Assembly (NCBI RefSeq): GCF_014200455.1
Contig: NZ_JACHBW010000002.1
Coordinates: forward strand, 1-64,000
From: Paraburkholderia bannensis
GTDB lineage: Bacteria; Pseudomonadota; Gammaproteobacteria; Burkholderiales; Burkholderiaceae
Length of the DNA: 64,000 nucleotides
Direction of reading: 5' to 3'
In this document: positions 60,133-64,000 of the stretch, piece by piece
Position numbering within the stretch: the first letter of the stretch is position 1
How the letters are laid out: each line of letters opens with the position of its first letter
Made by a program: the position numbers and the translations under genes
Notes under the pieces: model-generated
What the model was told of the DNA's origin: nothing
The model's database searches: none
The model's input: the letters and a program-made list of their open reading frames with translations, nothing else

Positions 60133-60528
60133 TCAGCTCCCGGTCTTCGCCATCTTTTCGAGAATCTTGTTGAGCTTCTCGTCGAGCGTCGCCGCCGTGA
60201 ACGGCTTCACGACGTAGCCGCTGGCGCCCGCCTGGGCTGCGGCGATGATGTTTTCCTTCTTCGACTCGGCGGTCACCATCAGCACCGGCAGGTGCGTGAG
60301 CGACGCGTCGGCGCGGATTTCCTTGAGCATGGCAAGACCGTCGAGGTTCGGCATGTTCCAGTCGGAAATCACAAAATCGTAGTTGCCGCCGCGCAGGCGC
60401 GCGAGGCCCGCTGCGCCGTCTTCGGCTTCATCGACGTTCGCGTAGCCCAGTTCCTTGAGCAGGTTGCGGACAATCCGGCGCATCGTCGGAAAGTCGTCCA
60501 CAACCAGAATCTTCATTCCCTTATCCAT
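60133..60528 (-). CDS. cheY: CheY, chemotaxis response regulator
   Basis: This 131-residue single receiver domain has acidic pocket DD at residues 11-12, phospho-acceptor Asp56 ([15 protein letters not shown]), Thr in VLMVTAES and Lys in GYVVKPF. The ATG at 60526-60528 gives [12 protein letters not shown]; an internal ATG at MKILVV is possible. CheY-P binds FliM to reverse the motor. It is separated from cheB by a 171-base gap, so a promoter of its own is likely. Confidence 0.98.
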   Translation of the reverse strand: MDKGMKILVVDDFPTMRRIVRNLLKELGYANVDEAEDGAAGLARLRGGNYDFVISDWNMPNLDGLAMLKEIRADASLTHLPVLMVTAESKKENIIAAAQAGASGYVVKPFTAATLDEKLNKILEKMAKTGS

Positions 60529-60699
60529 CTCGGTTCCATTCTCCAGGCTAAAACCCGGGCAATTATCCAGACAAGCGCGGTGCCTATCCAGATAAATTAA
60601 TCGTGATCGATCGCACAACCCTTACAAGGCCCTGCGATTTCTCGAAATATCGATGCGCAAGCGCCACTCCCTGTGTTTGCGGCGTTTGCGCCAATAACT

Positions 60700-61854
60700 T
60701 TAGACGCGCTGCACGCGATCGCCCATCGAGGCCAGTCGCGTCATCACGCGGCGGCTCATCTCGGACAGCGAGGCGATCTCGTCGGCGGCGCCCAGCGCGA
60801 TGGCTTCGCGCGGCATGCCGAACACGATGCAGCTCGCTTCGTCCTGCGCGAGCGTGAAGGCGCCGGCCTTGCGCATCTCCAGCAGGCCCGCCGCGCCGTC
60901 GCGGCCCATGCCCGTCAGGATCACGCCGATGGCGTTCTTGCCCGCGTGCTGCGCCGCCGAGCGGAACAGCACGTCCACCGACGGACGATGCCGGTTCACC
61001 GGCGGGTCGTCGGAAAGATGAGCGATGTAGTTCGCGCCGCTGCGCGCGAGCAGCAGGTGGGCGTGACCCGGCGCGATATAGGCGTGACCGGGCAGCACGC
61101 GTTCGCCGTGCTCCGCTTCCTTCACGGTGATGCGGCACAGGCCGTTCAGGCGCTGCGCGAACGACTTCGTGAAGCCCGGCGGCATGTGCTGCGCGATCAG
61201 CACCGCGGGCGCGTCGGGCGGCAGCGGCTGGAGCACTTCGCGGATCGCTTCGGTGCCGCCCGTCGATGCGCCGACGATGATCAGCTTTTCGGTCGACAGC
61301 AGCGGGTTGTTGATCATCGGCGCGGCGGCGACCGGCGCATGCGCGCCATGCGAGGCGTGCGCTGCTGCATGTGCACCTGCGTGCGGCGCTCCGGCGGCAG
61401 GCACGGCGGGCGCGGCTGCACGCGCGGGCGCGGCCGGACGCACGCGCGCGCGCGAGGCGGCGCGCACCTTGTCGGCGAGCTTTTCGGCGTAATCGAGCAT
61501 GCCGTCGCGAATGCCGACCTTGGGCTTGGTCACGAAATCGACCGCGCCCAGTTCCAGCGCGCGCAACGTGATTTCGTTGCCGCGCTCGGTCAGCGACGAC
61601 ACCATCACGACCGGCATCGGCCGCAGCCGCATGAGCTTCTCCAGGAAATCGAGACCGTCCATGCGCGGCATTTCCACGTCGAGCGTGAGCACGTCGGGGT
61701 TGTGCTGCTTGATCAGCTCGCGCGCCACGAGCGGGTCGGGCGCGGTGGCGACGACGGTCATGTCCGGCTGGCTGTTGATGATCTCGGTCATCAGGCTGCG
61801 GATCAGCGCCGAATCATCGACGCAGAGAACCTTGATTTTTTGCACAGCGTTCAC
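60700..61854 (-). CDS. cheB: CheB, receptor methylesterase/deamidase
   Basis: This 384-residue protein has a receiver domain with Asp59 ([15 protein letters not shown]), an Ala/Pro/His linker (residues ~150-185), and a methylesterase domain with the Ser-His-Asp triad in [27 protein letters not shown] and [10 protein letters not shown]. It removes methyl groups from chemoreceptors. The GTG start overlaps the cheD stop (GTGA). Confidence 0.97.
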   Translation of the reverse strand: MNAVQKIKVLCVDDSALIRSLMTEIINSQPDMTVVATAPDPLVARELIKQHNPDVLTLDVEMPRMDGLDFLEKLMRLRPMPVVMVSSLTERGNEITLRALELGAVDFVTKPKVGIRDGMLDYAEKLADKVRAASRARVRPAAPARAAAPAVPAAGAPHAGAHAAAHASHGAHAPVAAAPMINNPLLSTEKLIIVGASTGGTEAIREVLQPLPPDAPAVLIAQHMPPGFTKSFAQRLNGLCRITVKEAEHGERVLPGHAYIAPGHAHLLLARSGANYIAHLSDDPPVNRHRPSVDVLFRSAAQHAGKNAIGVILTGMGRDGAAGLLEMRKAGAFTLAQDEASCIVFGMPREAIALGAADEIASLSEMSRRVMTRLASMGDRVQRV

Positions 61855-62672
61855 GCCTCCTCTACTGTCCTGGCGTTGTCATGGCCGAAACCATGACCTT
61901 GACTGGATGGCCGCGTGGCCGATGCGCCGCCGACACCGAACAGTTCGATGCGCGGGCGCGCCGGCTGCGGCGCGGATGTTGGAAAGGGGTTGCCGCCCGC
62001 GTTGCCTGCCGCGCTGCTGCCGCTGCGTCCAGCGCCGTTCAGACTGAACAGCTCGACGCGGGCGCGCGCGCGCGCCAGTCGCTCGGCGCGTGCTTCGGCG
62101 CTCTGCGCGGCGAGCTGCTGCTCGCGCTCGGCGACGCTCGTCTCCTGCGACAGGCGCAACTTCTTGACCATCACCTGGCCCGTGCGCGGCAAAAACGCCA
62201 CCTTGCGCGGATGCGAGCCCTGCAGGTCTTCGGCGGTGATGCGAATGCTTTCCGTGGCCAGATAGCGGCGCACGAAAGCGGAATTGCGATCGCCGATATT
62301 CATCGTCGTCATGCCCGCCAGCACCGCCGCGCCGCCGAACACCTTGGCTTCGAAACGCTCGCGGCGCCCGCCCGCCTTGATGAGTTCGTTGATGAGCATT
62401 TCCATCGCGTATGCGCCGTAGCGCATCGCGTCGGAGGCGGCGTGCGGCGCATGGGCGGCGTCGGCGCCGTCGTCGGGCAGCATGAAGTGATTCATGCCGC
62501 CGATCCCGGCGGTGCGGTCCTGGATACAGGCGGCCACACACGAACCGAGCACGGTGACCAGCACCATGTCCTCGTTCGTGGTGAAAAACTCGTTCGGCAG
62601 CAGTTTCACGCCGGGGCGGTGAAAGTGGTTGTCGAAATAACGGTTGGTGGCGATCGGCAGGCGCGTGCTCAT
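61851..62672 (-). CDS. cheD: CheD, receptor glutamine deamidase with C-terminal extension
   Basis: This is a 273-residue protein. Residues 1-175 are CheD: the catalytic pair is Cys45 ([12 protein letters not shown]) and His62 (GGMNHFMLP), with [14 protein letters not shown] and KVFGGA next. It deamidates receptor Gln residues. Residues ~176-273 are a basic/Ala/Gly-rich extension with a repeated R-[VI]-E-L-F motif at 205-209 and 241-245. It overlaps cheR and cheB by four bases each. Confidence 0.96.
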   Translation of the reverse strand: MSTRLPIATNRYFDNHFHRPGVKLLPNEFFTTNEDMVLVTVLGSCVAACIQDRTAGIGGMNHFMLPDDGADAAHAPHAASDAMRYGAYAMEMLINELIKAGGRRERFEAKVFGGAAVLAGMTTMNIGDRNSAFVRRYLATESIRITAEDLQGSHPRKVAFLPRTGQVMVKKLRLSQETSVAEREQQLAAQSAEARAERLARARARVELFSLNGAGRSGSSAAGNAGGNPFPTSAPQPARPRIELFGVGGASATRPSSQGHGFGHDNARTVEEA

Positions 62673-63628
62673 GCGGTCGCTCCCAGCGCCTCGGCTTTCG
62701 CGCCAGCGGGTTTCGCGTTGGCGCCCGCGGCCTTGCCGCGCGTCAGTTCATACACGGTCTGGCCGCGCAGACGGAACGCCTGCGTCACATACGTGAAGTT
62801 CTCCGAGTGGCCTGCGAACAGCAGTCCGTCCGGCTTCATCAGCGGCTCGAAGCGCGTGAGCACCTGCGCCTGGGTCGGTTTGTCGAAGTAGATCATCACG
62901 TTGCGGCAGAAGATCGCGTCGAAGTTCTGGCGCAGGCCGTAATCGGCGTCGGTCAGATTGAGCTGCTCGAACTTGATCATCTGCCGCAGTTCCGGGCGCA
63001 CCTTCACGAGACCCGCGTGCGAACCCGTGCCCTTCAGGAAGAAACGCTTGAGGCGTTCGGGCGACAGATGCTTGACCTGGTCGTAGGCGTAGACGCCCGC
63101 GTCGGCCTTGGCGAGCACCTGGGTGTCGAGGTCGGTGGCCAGCACCTTCGCTTCGCGCGCGGCGCGCTCGCCCAGCGCTTCGATCAGCGTCATCGCGATC
63201 GAGTAAGGCTCCTCGCCCGTCGACGCCGCCGAGCACCACACCGAAACCGGCTGCGCGCGGCGTTTGACGAAATCGGCGAGGATCGGAAAGTGATGCGCCT
63301 CGCGAAAGAACGCGGTGAGGTTGGTGGTGAGCGCGTTGGTGAACGCTTCCCACTCGCTGGCGTCGTTGCGCTTTTCGAGTTCGTCGAGATAGTCGCGGAA
63401 GCTGTCGAGGCCGAGCGCGCGCAGACGCCGCGCGAGACGGCTGTAGGCCATGTCGCGCTTGTGGTCGGACAAGGAAATGCCGGCGCGGCGGTGGATCAGC
63501 GAGCGGATGCGCTCGAAATCCGCCGAGGTAAATTCGAAATCGCGCGCGGCGCCCTCGCCACCGGTGCCGGGCGCGCCGGCGCGCACCTCGCCATGACGAT
63601 CGTTGCGGGAAAAACGCAGCGCGTTCAT
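62669..63628 (-). CDS. cheR: CheR, receptor methyltransferase
   Basis: This 319-residue SAM-dependent enzyme has an N-terminal helical domain ([34 protein letters not shown]) and a SAM-binding domain ([32 protein letters not shown]). It methylates chemoreceptor Glu residues. The ATG has GGAG seven bases upstream. The receptor directly upstream ends in the CheR-docking pentapeptide. SAM use links it to the ahcY cycle only in general terms. Confidence 0.97.
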   Translation of the reverse strand: MNALRFSRNDRHGEVRAGAPGTGGEGAARDFEFTSADFERIRSLIHRRAGISLSDHKRDMAYSRLARRLRALGLDSFRDYLDELEKRNDASEWEAFTNALTTNLTAFFREAHHFPILADFVKRRAQPVSVWCSAASTGEEPYSIAMTLIEALGERAAREAKVLATDLDTQVLAKADAGVYAYDQVKHLSPERLKRFFLKGTGSHAGLVKVRPELRQMIKFEQLNLTDADYGLRQNFDAIFCRNVMIYFDKPTQAQVLTRFEPLMKPDGLLFAGHSENFTYVTQAFRLRGQTVYELTRGKAAGANAKPAGAKAEALGATA

Positions 63629-63807
63629 GCTGCCGCTCCGGCGCGCCCTGCGCGCATGCCTGCTGCGTTGATCGAATCTTCCATGGCCGTTGCCGCCTGG
63701 CCGCCCGCCTGCAATGCGTGCGGCGCATACGCGGGGCGCGCCGCTTGCGCCGCCTTGCGGGCAGCGGCGCGGTGCATCTCCTGCCGTCCTGGTGCGCTCA
63801 TGTGCAT
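63625..63807 (-). CDS. Possible small open frame between chemoreceptor and cheR
   Basis: A 60-codon frame overlaps the cheR start by four bases (ATGA). It begins MHMSAPGRQEMHRA and is Ala/Arg/Gly-rich with no recognisable motif. No ribosome site precedes the first ATG. It may be chance in GC-rich DNA; the coupled overlap is the only argument for it. Confidence 0.25.
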   Translation of the reverse strand: MHMSAPGRQEMHRAAARKAAQAARPAYAPHALQAGGQAATAMEDSINAAGMRAGRAGAAA

Positions 63808-63861
63808 TGCTGTGCTCGTCGCGATATCAGTGTTTCAAGGGTTCCGCTTGCGGCGGAGAGA

Positions 63862-64000
63862 TCAGAACGTTTCCCAGTCCGAATCGTCCGAAGCGGACGA
63901 CGCCGTGCTGGCGATTTGCGGTTCAGTGCGTGCGGCGGGCCTGGGCGACGGCTTCGCCGCCGCTGCCGTGTCCGCAGCCGGTTTGGCCAGCGGCGCACGC
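63862..64000 (-). CDS. Methyl-accepting chemotaxis protein (last 45 codons only)
   Basis: The minus strand entering at the right edge ends ...SASDDSDWETF and TGA at 63862-63864. DWETF matches the C-terminal xWETF pentapeptide that tethers CheR, CheB and CheD to high-abundance receptors of the Tar/Tsr type. The preceding ~35 residues are the flexible Ala/Pro linker (LAKPAADTAAAAKPSPRPAA). The ligand-binding and signalling domains lie outside the window. Confidence 0.9.
   Translation of the reverse strand, partial: RAPLAKPAADTAAAAKPSPRPAARTEPQIASTASSASDDSDWETF

Noticed and set aside
63798..63998. 66-codon minus-strand frame at the right edge (Arg-rich)
   Set aside because: It lies in a different frame from the receptor end, which is fixed by the DWETF-stop sequence.
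1..64000. CRISPR array, rRNA or tRNA genes
   Set aside because: No regularly spaced 25-40 base repeats and no tRNA or rRNA-like sequence was noticed on reading through; small tRNAs cannot be fully excluded without a dedicated scan.

Overview
The window is GC-rich DNA from a motile betaproteobacterium, most likely a Burkholderiales member close to Paraburkholderia, Caballeronia or Burkholderia. This rests on the ahcY - small membrane protein - metF order under an S-adenosylhomocysteine (SAH) riboswitch, on a near-complete peritrichous-type flagellar gene set in betaproteobacterial order, and on the DUF2844/DUF3443 pair beside the chemotaxis genes. No identification by database search was possible.

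Layout. (1) 1-11.4 kb, housekeeping and accessory genes: the 5' end of a DppA-type dipeptide-binding protein, a TPR/GT41 (SPINDLY-type) glycosyltransferase, metF, a four-helix membrane protein, ahcY with its riboswitch, a GT2 glycosyltransferase, a cidA/lrgA-lrgB pair with a divergent LysR regulator, and a DUF937-OmpA gene split by an in-frame amber codon. (2) 11.7-17.1 kb, oxidation genes: a GMC oxidoreductase, an AidB-type acyl-CoA dehydrogenase and a coniferyl-type aldehyde dehydrogenase. (3) 17.1-20.5 kb, minus strand: an FlhB-like C-terminal domain protein, a second FliK-like protein, fliT, fliS and fliE. (4) 20.8-33.1 kb, plus strand: fliFGHIJK and fliLMNOPQR. (5) 33.2-45.7 kb, minus strand: flgL, flgK, the PilZ protein ycgR and flgJIHGFEDCB. 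(6) 45.9-48.3 kb, plus strand: flgA, flgM and flgN. (7) 48.5-56.9 kb, minus strand: fliA, flhG, flhF, flhA and flhB, interrupted between flhF and flhA by a plus-strand StbDE/RelE-type toxin-antitoxin module. (8) 57.2-64 kb, minus strand: the DUF3443/DUF2844 pair, then cheZ, cheY, cheB, cheD, cheR and the last codons of a chemoreceptor ending in the CheR-docking pentapeptide DWETF.

How it works together. The window codes for the export gate (FlhA, FlhB, FliPQR, FliO), the ATPase complex (FliHIJ), basal body, rod, rings and hook, hook-length control, junction proteins, chaperones, the FliA/FlgM checkpoint, the FlhF/FlhG placement pair, a c-di-GMP brake and the receptor-adaptation half of chemotaxis. 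Flagellin, fliD, motAB, flhDC, cheA and cheW are not here. Four sigma-28-like promoters (fliST, flgKL, ycgR, flgMN) share a GCCG[AT]TAT-like -10. A separate motif, TAG-C/G-C/G-GG..AA followed by CTATTC, recurs upstream of fliF, fliL and flgA and is a candidate early (class II) promoter element.

Most notable: the DUF3443 lipoprotein carries what look like all the hallmarks of a pepsin-type aspartic protease; the DUF937-OmpA gene has a single in-frame amber; and the toxin-antitoxin module sits inside the flh operon with its toxin apparently deprived of its usual ATG.
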